NCBI GenBank assembly: GCA_012270485.1
Contig: JAAXIF010000065.1
Coordinates: 1-38,858 of the forward strand
DNA: 38,858 nt
Direction: 5' to 3'
DNA from: Sphingobacteriales bacterium
GTDB taxonomy: Bacteria; Bacteroidota; Bacteroidia; Chitinophagales; Chitinophagaceae
The notes beneath the pieces were generated by a model that did no database searches, was not told the DNA's origin, and saw only the letters and a list, made by a program, of their open reading frames with translations. Shown piece after piece: positions 16,700 through 24,345 of this stretch (position 1 is the stretch's first letter; every line of letters begins with the position of its first letter). The position numbers and the translations under genes are program-made.

Positions 16700-17255
16700 A
16701 TTACTCGAAACCTTTCACCCTGTTGACCCACAATTACAATTATTCTTACTACATAACTTACCTAAAGAAACCCATCGAGCAAATAAAGTGATACTGGATG
16801 AAGGTCAGGTCTGTGAATGGATTGCCTTTGTTGAGAAGGGTCTCTTGAAAATTTATTATGAAAATGAAGATGGGTCCGAGCGAATCGTTTGGTTTCATAA
16901 AGAAGGAGATATTATTGGCTCGATGAAAAGTTATTTCAGTAGTCAGCCTTCTCGTCTAATGATTCGCACCATGGAAGAAAGCCACTTACGAAAAATGAAA
17001 AAAGTGGAACTCGAAAATTTGATGCAAAAATTTCCAGGTTTCTACATCAATGCCCTTCGTGTCACTGAACAATATTATGCCCGAAGTGAAGATCATGTGA
17101 TCTTGTTATCAATGCCACCAAAAGATCGTTTTCTAAAGCTTCAATTGGATTACCCTTGGATATTGAATGACAAAAGAATCAAAGATTATATGCTGGCTGA
17201 TTATCTATCTATCAGTAAAGCTACACTAAGCCGTTTCAGGCATGGCAAATTTTAA
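16683..17255 (+). CDS. Crp/Fnr-family regulator
   Basis: A 190-residue cytoplasmic regulator; the ATG at 16683 opens MEELLKLLETFHP. Residues of about 25-115 form a cyclic-nucleotide-binding-like beta-roll (VILDEGQVCEWIAFVEKGLLKIYY, FHKEGDIIGS), followed by a dimerisation helix (about 115-140) and a short C-terminal helix-turn-helix (about 165-190, MLADYLSISKATLSRFRHG). No cysteine cluster for an FeS centre is present, and the cyclic-nucleotide phosphate-binding signature is not complete, as is usual for the many Bacteroidota members of this family, whose ligands are unknown. It overlaps the upstream membrane-protein gene by 17 bp. Confidence 0.9.
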   Translation: MEELLKLLETFHPVDPQLQLFLLHNLPKETHRANKVILDEGQVCEWIAFVEKGLLKIYYENEDGSERIVWFHKEGDIIGSMKSYFSSQPSRLMIRTMEESHLRKMKKVELENLMQKFPGFYINALRVTEQYYARSEDHVILLSMPPKDRFLKLQLDYPWILNDKRIKDYMLADYLSISKATLSRFRHGKF

Positions 17256-17331
17256 TCTAGTATTTTGCAAATAAATTGATGCAGAAAATCCTTGAAAGTT
17301 AATGCACTAATTAAAAAATAATTCAGGAACA

Positions 17332-18558
17332 TTAAAAATAGGTACTTACTCCAAATTGAAATCCTGCTAACTTAACTGGTGGATTACCTAAGATATCTTT
17401 CTGCCAATTGTAACGATAATTTAATCGAATCACTGTTTGTGCTGTGGGTCGCCAACTGATGGCTGGAACAATGGAAAACAACTCATCACCAATATTATCA
17501 CCAGAAGATTTAAATCTTCCCTTATTCCAGTCCACATATTCAAAGCGTAATGCCGCATTGATAACTGATTTTTCAAAACCAAATACAGGATTTCGAAAAA
17601 TAGGTTGTACAAAATCAATAAAGCCACCTTGTTGTTTACCGCCGAATTGCTCGGTATAGGTTTCTGGCACATCTACATTTACCCATGCCCATTCTGCATT
17701 AATATAAGTGTTGATTTTAGGAAGGGTAGTATTAAAGTCTATCGCAAATACATTGACGCTTCTTTTTTTATCCAAGACTAATCCATCATCTTGATATTTA
17801 TTATAAATACCCCCCATATAGGATAGTCCTAATTCACCTATCCTCCTGTTTCTTACCGCAACTTTACCAGTGAACAATGGGCTACCATTAGCGCTTTCTT
17901 CAAATCGGTTTTTGTTTTCTTTACTAGCTGGCAGGAATGTTTTGCTCTCCGCATTATCAATAATTTTATCATCAAACCCATTGGTGAGGTATGCTTCATA
18001 AGCATACACCCAATCCTTGGTATATTTTTTTCCAAACAAACCAAAACCTATATTACTCCAAGTAGCTGGGAGCATTTGAGTGGCCGACACAGGGCGATCA
18101 ATAAATTCCCATTTAGGACCATCATGATTTTGATTAAATGCGCCGATAGGGTTCATTACAATACCACCCCTCAAATTAAAAAGAGGTGCAAATTCAAAAT
18201 CAACAGATCCAAATTCAATATTGATTTCTTTGGTGCCGTCTTCAAACTCTATTTCACTTAAAAATTTTATCCTTTTTGAAATAGAGGAGGATACAAATAA
18301 AGTCAACCTTCTCATTTGAAACTGGTGCCCCTCTGATATACCATCTTTCTGGAAGTACTGGTAATTGGCTTCCGCATAACCACCCAATGCTACAGGTAGT
18401 TTACCCGATTGAAGAAAAGGTCGGTTGTACACGGCATCCATATTTAATAGCATACCCGATGTGTCTTTTGCCATTCTGCGAAGCAATACAGGGTCTATCT
18501 GTGCAATAGCAGTTGAGGAAAAGAAAACAAATGTCACTAAGTATATAAATAGTCTCAT
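17332..18558 (-). CDS. Outer-membrane porin (OprO/P-like)
   Basis: A 408-residue exported beta-barrel: signal peptide (about 1-19, cleavage near TAIAQ), a short periplasmic segment (about 20-50), then alternating strands to a C-terminal Phe (FGVSTYF), the outer-membrane assembly signal. Segments such as GGYAEANYQYFQ, FQMRRLTLFVSSSISKRIKFLSEIEFE and GGIVMNPIGAFNQNHDGP resemble phosphate-selective porins O/P of Bacteroidota. The ATG overlaps the stop of the Rieske gene (ATGA), so it is the last gene of a three-gene operon with a di-heme oxidoreductase and a Rieske lipoprotein, under a probable DtxR-type repressor. That context suggests passage of a metal or its chelate, or of a redox substrate, rather than phosphate. 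Confidence 0.85.
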   Translation of the reverse strand: MRLFIYLVTFVFFSSTAIAQIDPVLLRRMAKDTSGMLLNMDAVYNRPFLQSGKLPVALGGYAEANYQYFQKDGISEGHQFQMRRLTLFVSSSISKRIKFLSEIEFEDGTKEINIEFGSVDFEFAPLFNLRGGIVMNPIGAFNQNHDGPKWEFIDRPVSATQMLPATWSNIGFGLFGKKYTKDWVYAYEAYLTNGFDDKIIDNAESKTFLPASKENKNRFEESANGSPLFTGKVAVRNRRIGELGLSYMGGIYNKYQDDGLVLDKKRSVNVFAIDFNTTLPKINTYINAEWAWVNVDVPETYTEQFGGKQQGGFIDFVQPIFRNPVFGFEKSVINAALRFEYVDWNKGRFKSSGDNIGDELFSIVPAISWRPTAQTVIRLNYRYNWQKDILGNPPVKLAGFQFGVSTYF

Positions 18559-18995
18559 ATTTTTCTCAAGTCAATGAATAGTTCGTTGTTATTGATGGTT
18601 ACAGGAAAAGTGCGCAGGTTTTTGTCGGCAGGTCCGTTGGTTACCTTACCGCGATTATCGTACTCACTGCCATGTGCCGGGCACTGCAGGTAATCACCTG
18701 CCACATTAAGTTCGGCTCCCTGGTGCGCACATTGCATCCAGATAGCTGAATAGTCTTTATCACTAAACCGATACACACAAATCGGGAACACCAGCTCCTC
18801 ATTACGTACTACAATATATAAGCGATATTTATCACTTCCATTTATGACAAACTCTTGCATATCAATTACAATTCCGTCTTTGAGCAACCTGCCATTTGAA
18901 AATTTTGTAGTTGCACAAGAACTCAAAAGTGTTGCCACAGAGGATACACCGAGACAAGCTGTACAGGATCTAAGTATAAAATCTTTTCTGTTCAT
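18555..18995 (-). CDS. Exported Rieske [2Fe-2S] lipoprotein
   Basis: A 146-residue protein with an N-terminal export signal (MNRKDFILRSCTACLGVSS) ending in a lipobox-like LLSSC (Cys27). The Rieske fold follows, with cluster ligands C89-A-H91 (QCAHQGAEL) and C105-P-A-H108 (QCPAHGSEYD). It is not attached to a cytochrome b, so it is probably a free electron carrier in the periplasm. It lies 12 bp after the di-heme oxidoreductase gene and overlaps the porin gene by 4 bp, so the three proteins very probably act together. Unusually, this Rieske is a lone lipoprotein next to a c-type cytochrome. Partners and direction of electron flow are unknown. Confidence 0.88.
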   Translation of the reverse strand: MNRKDFILRSCTACLGVSSVATLLSSCATTKFSNGRLLKDGIVIDMQEFVINGSDKYRLYIVVRNEELVFPICVYRFSDKDYSAIWMQCAHQGAELNVAGDYLQCPAHGSEYDNRGKVTNGPADKNLRTFPVTINNNELFIDLRKI

Positions 18996-19007
18996 CTTTT
19001 CAAAATA

Positions 19008-20204
19008 CTACAGTGATGCTAAAAATTTCAGCAGGTTGTTTTTCTCTTGTGCTGTAAGTTGTATAAACTTATTTTTACTCTGCTGTGCTTCGCCTCCGTG
19101 CAGGAGTATGGCTTCTTCAATACTCTTTGCCCGACCATCATGCAGCAGAAAATATTTTCCTCCCTGCGAATTCGGAGACAGACCCAATCCCCAAAGCGGT
19201 GGAGTTCTCCATTCAGCAGTATTTGCGCTACCTTCTGTATATCCATCGTCTAAGCCCGGTCCCATATCATGTAACAGCAGATCTGTGTAAGGATGGAATG
19301 TTTTGTTTGATAATGGAGCGATAGTAGAAAAGTCTGTCTTCAGTGTCTGCTTATGGCAACCCTCACAGCCCGTTTGTATAAATGTACTCTTCCCTTTTAC
19401 TACGTCAGCATCATTTTGATTTCTTTGAATAGGTGCTTTCAAAGTTTGTAGATAGAAGACAACATTGTGTACCGTTACATCAGAAACTTCGGGTTCAATA
19501 TTTAATCCAGTATAAACGTCTTTTGGCTGAAATGTAGAAGTGATACCAATATCTTGGTTGTAAGCATTTACTGTTTGTTGCAGCAAATTATAAGCCGCAG
19601 CCTTTTTACCAAAACGATGAATGTACTTTCCGTTTCTTGCAATGGCATTTGTAAAAGGAGTTACAAATGGAGGCAGGTACTCATAGTTGGGTACACCGCT
19701 TATCCCATCACCATTTACATCATTAGGATCAGCCATTGCCAATATATCTGCATCTGTAACTAGTTCTAAAAATCCTAATCCTGTATTAGCGGGTGGCGTA
19801 AAATTTGAGAATGTAGCTCCACTAGGTATCTGCTCAGGCATATAGCCGGGTAATGCTTTGTTTTGTAATTGCGGTCCACCCAAGTGCAAAAATTTGTTAC
19901 CTGTGCTATCCACCTGACCAAACCTTGTAAGTGTGGTAAAGGGGTGTCCTTTGCCATCTCCTGCATGACAACTTCCACAGCTAGTGGCTACAAATACCGA
20001 ACCTAACCCATTTGCGGAAGTGAATATTTCATCATTAAAAGCCACATCGCCCGCTAAAAATCTTCTATTCTCTTCATAATTAAGACCTTCTAAAGGACCG
20101 TCCAATAACTCATCCTCTGGAGGAGCTTTTGGTAATATTTTCTGACAGGCAATGATGGCGGTAATACTCAGAATAATTAGGGATAAGAGGATCGTTTTCT
20201 TCAT
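19008..20204 (-). CDS. Di-heme oxidoreductase (DUF1111/DHOR-like) lipoprotein
   Basis: A 398-residue exported lipoprotein (lipobox AIIAC, Cys20) with two c-type heme motifs, CGSCH (76-80) and CEGCH (280-284), and the family C-terminal motif LLHDGRAKSIEEAILLHGGEA (start at 354). It belongs to the di-heme oxidoreductase / thiol oxidoreductase-like family, related to MauG-type peroxidases, whose substrates in Bacteroidota are largely unknown. Heme attachment needs the cytochrome c maturation system, not in this window. It is the first gene of the operon with the Rieske protein and the porin. A DtxR-like inverted repeat lies 25-65 bp upstream of the start, so the operon is probably repressed by the neighbouring DtxR/MntR protein when Fe or Mn is sufficient. 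Metal oxidation or uptake is the best guess. Confidence 0.9.
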   Translation of the reverse strand: MKKTILLSLIILSITAIIACQKILPKAPPEDELLDGPLEGLNYEENRRFLAGDVAFNDEIFTSANGLGSVFVATSCGSCHAGDGKGHPFTTLTRFGQVDSTGNKFLHLGGPQLQNKALPGYMPEQIPSGATFSNFTPPANTGLGFLELVTDADILAMADPNDVNGDGISGVPNYEYLPPFVTPFTNAIARNGKYIHRFGKKAAAYNLLQQTVNAYNQDIGITSTFQPKDVYTGLNIEPEVSDVTVHNVVFYLQTLKAPIQRNQNDADVVKGKSTFIQTGCEGCHKQTLKTDFSTIAPLSNKTFHPYTDLLLHDMGPGLDDGYTEGSANTAEWRTPPLWGLGLSPNSQGGKYFLLHDGRAKSIEEAILLHGGEAQQSKNKFIQLTAQEKNNLLKFLASL

Positions 20205-20227
20205 TGTAAATACAGATACTTAATTCA

Positions 20228-20271
20228 AAATTAGATTATTTTAATTAATTAATTAGGTTAATCTAATTTAT
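20228..20271. promoter_or_regulatory. DtxR/MntR-like operator between divergent genes
   Basis: AAATTAGATTA (20228-20238) and its exact reverse complement TAATCTAATTT (20259-20269) form an 11-bp inverted repeat. Inside it, TTAGGTTAATCTAA (20253-20266) closely follows the DtxR/IdeR consensus TTAGGTTAGSCTAACCTAA: 14 of 19 positions agree when aligned by eye from 20253. It lies between the di-heme oxidoreductase gene (start 20204) and the DtxR-family gene (start 20315), so one protein could control both. Confidence 0.65.
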
Positions 20272-20314
20272 TTTTTATACAGGTTTACGTATCTTCATCA
20301 AAACAATAGAATCG

Positions 20315-20983
20315 GTGCATTCATTTACAGAAGAAAACTATCTCAAAGCTATTTATAAGTTGCAGGAAGCCAATGGTTTAGTAGTTGCCACTTCAGCACT
20401 TGCGCAAGTACTGGAAGTGCATGCCCCATCTGTAACGGATATGCTGAAAAGGATGGCAGGAAAGAAACTCGTCACTTATCAAAAGTCTAAAGGAGTTAAA
20501 CTAACAGAAAAAGGAAGACAGGTGGCTGTGGGCATCATTCGCAACCACAGGCTTTGGGAAGTGTTTCTGGTTGATAAATTGGGGTATAAATGGGATGAAG
20601 TACATGACCTCGCAGAACAACTGGAACATATACACAGTGAAGACCTGACCAATAAACTGGATATGTTTTTGGGATTTCCCAAAGCCGATCCGCATGGCGA
20701 CCCAATACCAGATGCAAATGGGGTTCTTCCGAAGTCGAAAGCTGTTTTGTTATCTACCCTTAAAATGGGTGAACGGGGCACTTTCACCGGAGTGACAGAT
20801 CATACGCCTGCATTTTTAAATTACCTGGATAAGTCAGGTATTTCTTTGGGCAACAGTATAAAAGTTAAAGCCATTGAGGAATTTGACCAGACTTACACAA
20901 TACAACTAAAGGATAAAAAAGATACAGTAATAAGTTATAAAGTGGCAAATAGCTTATTAGTAAATAAAGCAGAAGCAGCTTAA
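20315..20983 (+). CDS. DtxR/MntR-family metal-dependent repressor
   Basis: A 222-residue regulator with a GTG start (MHSFTEENYLKAIYKLQ). A winged-helix DNA-binding domain (about 1-70), a dimerisation/metal-binding domain (about 75-140) and a C-terminal FeoA/SH3-like domain (about 150-222) give the full DtxR length. Metal ligands by eye: His78, Glu101, Glu104 and His105 (LAEQLEHIH). The position of DtxR Cys102 is Glu, as in Mn-sensing MntR, whereas the position of DtxR Met10/MntR Asp8 appears to be Asn8, so metal choice (Mn or Fe) cannot be settled. It is transcribed divergently from the heme/Rieske/porin operon, with a DtxR-like box in between. Confidence 0.9.
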   Translation: MHSFTEENYLKAIYKLQEANGLVVATSALAQVLEVHAPSVTDMLKRMAGKKLVTYQKSKGVKLTEKGRQVAVGIIRNHRLWEVFLVDKLGYKWDEVHDLAEQLEHIHSEDLTNKLDMFLGFPKADPHGDPIPDANGVLPKSKAVLLSTLKMGERGTFTGVTDHTPAFLNYLDKSGISLGNSIKVKAIEEFDQTYTIQLKDKKDTVISYKVANSLLVNKAEAA

Positions 20984-21097
20984 CCTAAAAAAATAGGCCA
21001 ATTTCTTTGATGGCATATACTTGAAACGCTCAATCATCCGAAATCCTATTGCAAAAACAATCCTGTTATGAGTGGCTTTTACTTTCAAAAAAACTAT

Positions 21098-21313
21098 TTA
21101 CTTACAACAAGATTTATTCATTTGTATAGGTGGACAAGCGACAGTGCCATAGCTGCAAAATACGCAGCAATCTCCCTGCTTCGGTTTTAGTACAGTTTGA
21201 CAGTTTGTACATTGATAAAAATATTGACAAGCATCCGTTGGCATTGTTTCCGCTTGCTGAAAACCACAATTTGGGCAAGTGATAGTGGATTGCAGTATTA
21301 CTGTATTTTCCAT
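21098..21313 (-). CDS. Small Cys-rich zinc-ribbon-like protein (GDCCVFCSYG family)
   Basis: A 71-residue protein with two CxxC pairs (CPNC near 18-21, CTNC near 36-39), then GDCCVFCSYGTVACPP and a terminal SCCK. Proteins with the GDCCVFCSYG motif are commonly found next to mercury-transport genes in Bacteroidota; the family role is not established, but the spacing of cysteines fits a zinc-ribbon fold or soft-metal binding. It lies 34 bp downstream of merTP and is the last gene of the arsR-merTP unit. No transmembrane helix or signal peptide is present, so it is probably cytoplasmic. Confidence 0.75.
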   Translation of the reverse strand: MENTVILQSTITCPNCGFQQAETMPTDACQYFYQCTNCQTVLKPKQGDCCVFCSYGTVACPPIQMNKSCCK

Positions 21314-21347
21314 ACTTTCTTAGTTTTTAGCGAAGCACGATTTACCA

Positions 21348-21968
21348 CTACCGGGTAAAGTCATAGCTTTTTACTTTATACCCTGTTTTATTAATGACCG
21401 CTTCTATTGTTTTTTCATCAGTTTTTAATTGATCAAAACTGACTAAGCTGCTTCTGGTGGCATAAGAAGTTTTGTAGGCTAATACTCCATTTACTTTAGA
21501 CAGTTCACTGTTTACATGTTCCTCACATGCCTCGCAAGTCATGCCTTGTATGATAAACTTTACCTGTTGTTGATGATCAACCACTGCAGGAACTACTGCC
21601 TGTACTTTTTGTTTTGGATAAAACATTTTTGCATACAGCGGAAAAGTCATCATCAAAATAGCAAATACAGTTACTATTCCTAAAAATGTTATAGACTGAA
21701 AGAATGAAGGTTTCTTAGTTGTTTCGCAATTACAATCTATAACGCTTGTCTTAGCTGGTTTTAATTTCACATACCATGCAAAGGCCAATATGATAACTGA
21801 CAATCCAATCAAATAAGACCTTGCTGGCTCTATCCATGAAAAGTTAGCGACGATACTGCTGCTACCGGCAAGTAATGCCATAACAGGGGCTATACAACAA
21901 AGTGAAGCAGCAATAGCAGCAAAAACACCTGCAAAGGTAAATGTACCTGTAGATTTTATCCTTGTCAT
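21348..21968 (-). CDS. merTP: MerTP mercuric transport fusion
   Basis: A 206-residue inner-membrane protein. The N-terminal MerT-like part has about three helices (about 11-35, 50-68, 92-113), with the Hg-binding pair CC (24-25, SLCCIAP) in the first helix and C79-x-C81 in the following loop. The C-terminal MerP-like HMA domain (about 135-205) has GMTCEAC (142-148). MerT moves Hg(II) inward to mercuric reductase, and the fused MerP passes it to MerT. Its ATG overlaps the stop of the ArsR-type regulator by 4 bp (ATGA). No merA is present, so either reduction is encoded elsewhere, or this protein transports another soft metal. Confidence 0.88.
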   Translation of the reverse strand: MTRIKSTGTFTFAGVFAAIAASLCCIAPVMALLAGSSSIVANFSWIEPARSYLIGLSVIILAFAWYVKLKPAKTSVIDCNCETTKKPSFFQSITFLGIVTVFAILMMTFPLYAKMFYPKQKVQAVVPAVVDHQQQVKFIIQGMTCEACEEHVNSELSKVNGVLAYKTSYATRSSLVSFDQLKTDEKTIEAVINKTGYKVKSYDFTR

Positions 21969-22342
21969 ACTGTTTCCAGTTTTCGAGTTTGCACATTTAT
22001 ATGTTTGAAGAAAGGCTTCAGTATCTTTAAATTTTCCTGTATAAGAGAATAATAAACTGTTTGCCCTTCTTTCCTAGTTTCAACAATATTTCCATCTTTT
22101 AATTTCCTTAGATGCTGAGATACAGCAGGAATACTCATGCCTAAAATATCAGAAAGGTCGCAAGGACATAATTCTTTTTCTTCTTCCAATAAATAAATAA
22201 TCTGGAGCCTTACTTCGTTACCTGCTAAGACTAATATAGTAGATAAGTTCACAAAAGCCCTTTGTGCTATCTTCAACTTGATTTTGCAATTTTTTATTTG
22301 CTCTTTATCAGCAAACAACCTAATACAAGTATTATTATTCAT
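21965..22342 (-). CDS. ArsR/SmtB-family metal sensor, CadC-like
   Basis: A 125-residue repressor with a winged helix-turn-helix (about 38-100, GNEVRLQIIYLLEEEKELCPCDLSD and PAVSQHLRKLKDGNIV). The ELCPCDL motif (Cys59, Cys61) is the alpha-3 metal site of CadC-like sensors, which use two Cys of this motif plus N-terminal cysteines; here Cys6 and Cys19 could supply the others. Such proteins release DNA when Cd, Pb, Zn or Hg binds. It heads a unit with merTP and the GDCCVFCSYG protein. A perfect 13-bp inverted repeat lies 21-50 bp upstream and is the likely operator. Confidence 0.88.
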   Translation of the reverse strand: MNNNTCIRLFADKEQIKNCKIKLKIAQRAFVNLSTILVLAGNEVRLQIIYLLEEEKELCPCDLSDILGMSIPAVSQHLRKLKDGNIVETRKEGQTVYYSLIQENLKILKPFFKHINVQTRKLETV

Positions 22343-22362
22343 TCATTAAAGGTACAAAAAAA

Positions 22363-22392
22363 TCAGTATTTAAGCGAATGCTTAAATACTGA
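22363..22392 (-). terminator. 13-bp inverted repeat: terminator and likely ArsR operator
   Basis: TCAGTATTTAAGC (22363-22375) and its exact reverse complement (22380-22392) enclose GAAT. Read on the minus strand it follows the cadA-like stop by 20 bp and is followed directly by seven T, so it fits an intrinsic terminator. The same palindrome lies just upstream of the ArsR-type gene, with a TACCTTTA -7-like box (22347-22354) after it, and has the TTTAAGC/GCTTAAA look of an ArsR operator. Both roles can coexist. Confidence 0.6.
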
Positions 22393-22412
22393 AATATTCT
22401 ATAGCATTTCTT

Positions 22413-24335
22413 TTAGACCTTCATCCTTTGTATCCTAACGGCATTCAATATCGCTAATAAAGCTACACCAACGTCGGCTATTACCGCTTCCCATAAAGTA
22501 GCTACACCGCCAGCTCCCAAAATCAATACAAACACTTTTACTGTCATAGCTATGATGATATTTTGCCAAACAATACTCCGGGTTATCTTTCCAATTTTAA
22601 TGGCCGAAACTATCTTCTGTGGCTGATCGTTTTGAATAACTACATCTGCTGTTTCAATTGTGGCATCACTCCCTAAACCGCCCATTGCTATTCCGGCATC
22701 CGCCAAGGCAACCACAGGTGCATCATTAACACCATCACCAACAAAAGCGATATGTAGCCCTTCATCTTTTAGTTTTTGCACTTTCTCAACCTTACCTTCC
22801 GGCAGTAAATCACCATAGGCCTTATCTATGCCAATCTTCCGTGCGACTTCATCTACTACAGATTGTTTATCACCTGAGAGCATTACCGTTCTAATATTAA
22901 GACTGTGCATGTCTTTGACCGCTTGCACAGCATCGTCTTTTATTTCATCAGCAATAGTTATAAAACCTGCATATTGATTGTTTATGGCTACAACTACAAT
23001 TGTGTCAACAATGCTTTCTATTTCCGTTGGGTAGGATATATTGTATTTCTTCAGCAGTTTTACATTACCTGCAAGCAAGTCCTTTCCATCCACCTTTCCT
23101 TTTAAGCCATGACCTGCGATTTCTTCTACTGCATCTGCATTAATACCATTAACAGTTTCACCGGCATATTCCGTTACGGCTTTGGCTATAGGATGAGTTG
23201 AATTCTTTTCCAACGCAGCCGTAAGTTTAACCAGTTCTTTTTCATCCATGTTGACCGAAACGACCTGTTGAACCTTAAATACACCTTTTGTCAATGTTCC
23301 GGTTTTATCCATCACCACTACATTAACCTTAGTCATTACGTCAAGAAAATTGCCCCCTTTAAATAAAATACCATTACGTGAGGCAAGACCTATGCCACCA
23401 AAGTATCCCAATGGAATGGATACAACCAATGCACATGGGCAACTGATCACAAGGAACACAAGTGCTCGGTAAAACCATGTTTGAAAATTATAATCCTCTA
23501 CAAAAAAGTAAGGGATAAAACAAACAGCAACAGCAAGAAAGAAAACGATTGGTGTGTAAATTTGTGCAAATCTGGAAATAAAGAGTTGCGTCTGTGATTT
23601 TCTTGCAGTAGCATCTTGTACCATTTCCAAAATCTTACTCAGTTTGCTATCTCTAAACAGGGCTTTCACTTTAATTTCTGCTACTGTATTCAGGTTAATC
23701 ATTCCCGCTAGAATGGCTTGACCTTTATATTTGGTATCTGGTTTACTTTCCCCGGTTAAAGCTGCTGTATTAAATGATGCATTTTCTGAAATTAATTCAC
23801 CATCCAATGCTACTTTTTCACCTGGTTTTACCACGATGGTCTCGTCTAACTCAATAACAGAAGGGTTAACAACAAGCTGCATAGCATTTCTCAAAACCGT
23901 TACTTCATCAGGCCTGACATCAAGCAGGGCTTTAATACTTCTTTTTGCGTTACTTACAGCTGCATCCTGGAACCATTCACCAATCTGGTAAAACACCATT
24001 ACAGCCACACCTTCTTCATATTCGCCAATCACAAATGCCCCGATAGTGGCAACACTCATCAACACAAATTCATTGAAAATATCTCCTCGTTTTGATTTCC
24101 TAAAGCCAAGGTTCAATACTTTATGACCTGCCAATAAATAAGCCACCAGGTTTATAGCTAGTGAAGGAATTTTAGGGAACTCAATTTTGAAACCATATTC
24201 CAGTACAAGAAGAACGATTAATATGGCCAATGCCATTAATAGATCCCAATGACTCTTCCAACCCGATTCGTTTTCATCCTTAGCTGTTCCATGACCATCT
24301 GTAGTAATTTTTGTTTCATCATGTTTATGTGTCAT
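22413..24335 (-). CDS. CadA/ZntA-type P1B-ATPase (Zn/Cd/Pb export)
   Basis: A 640-residue inner-membrane ATPase. The N-terminus is short and His-containing (MTHKHDETK), without a heavy-metal-associated (HMA) domain. Motifs: TGES (194-197), the transmembrane CPC site (299-301, ISCPCALVVS), DKTGTLT with the phosphorylated Asp343, and GDGVNDAP. The C-terminal helix has VIADVGVALLAILNAVR, whose Asp is the second metal ligand in ZntA-type pumps, so Zn(II), Cd(II) or Pb(II) is the likely cargo, moved outward. It lies 10 bp after the NicO/UreH-like gene on the same strand and ends at a hairpin terminator. Without an HMA, cargo delivery would be direct. Confidence 0.92.
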   Translation of the reverse strand: MTHKHDETKITTDGHGTAKDENESGWKSHWDLLMALAILIVLLVLEYGFKIEFPKIPSLAINLVAYLLAGHKVLNLGFRKSKRGDIFNEFVLMSVATIGAFVIGEYEEGVAVMVFYQIGEWFQDAAVSNAKRSIKALLDVRPDEVTVLRNAMQLVVNPSVIELDETIVVKPGEKVALDGELISENASFNTAALTGESKPDTKYKGQAILAGMINLNTVAEIKVKALFRDSKLSKILEMVQDATARKSQTQLFISRFAQIYTPIVFFLAVAVCFIPYFFVEDYNFQTWFYRALVFLVISCPCALVVSIPLGYFGGIGLASRNGILFKGGNFLDVMTKVNVVVMDKTGTLTKGVFKVQQVVSVNMDEKELVKLTAALEKNSTHPIAKAVTEYAGETVNGINADAVEEIAGHGLKGKVDGKDLLAGNVKLLKKYNISYPTEIESIVDTIVVVAINNQYAGFITIADEIKDDAVQAVKDMHSLNIRTVMLSGDKQSVVDEVARKIGIDKAYGDLLPEGKVEKVQKLKDEGLHIAFVGDGVNDAPVVALADAGIAMGGLGSDATIETADVVIQNDQPQKIVSAIKIGKITRSIVWQNIIIAMTVKVFVLILGAGGVATLWEAVIADVGVALLAILNAVRIQRMKV

Positions 24336-24345
24336 AATATCATAT

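Noticed and set aside
18844..19290. Plus-strand ORF of 148 codons opposite the Rieske and di-heme genes
   Set aside because: It crosses two well-supported genes on the other strand and has no coding features of its own.
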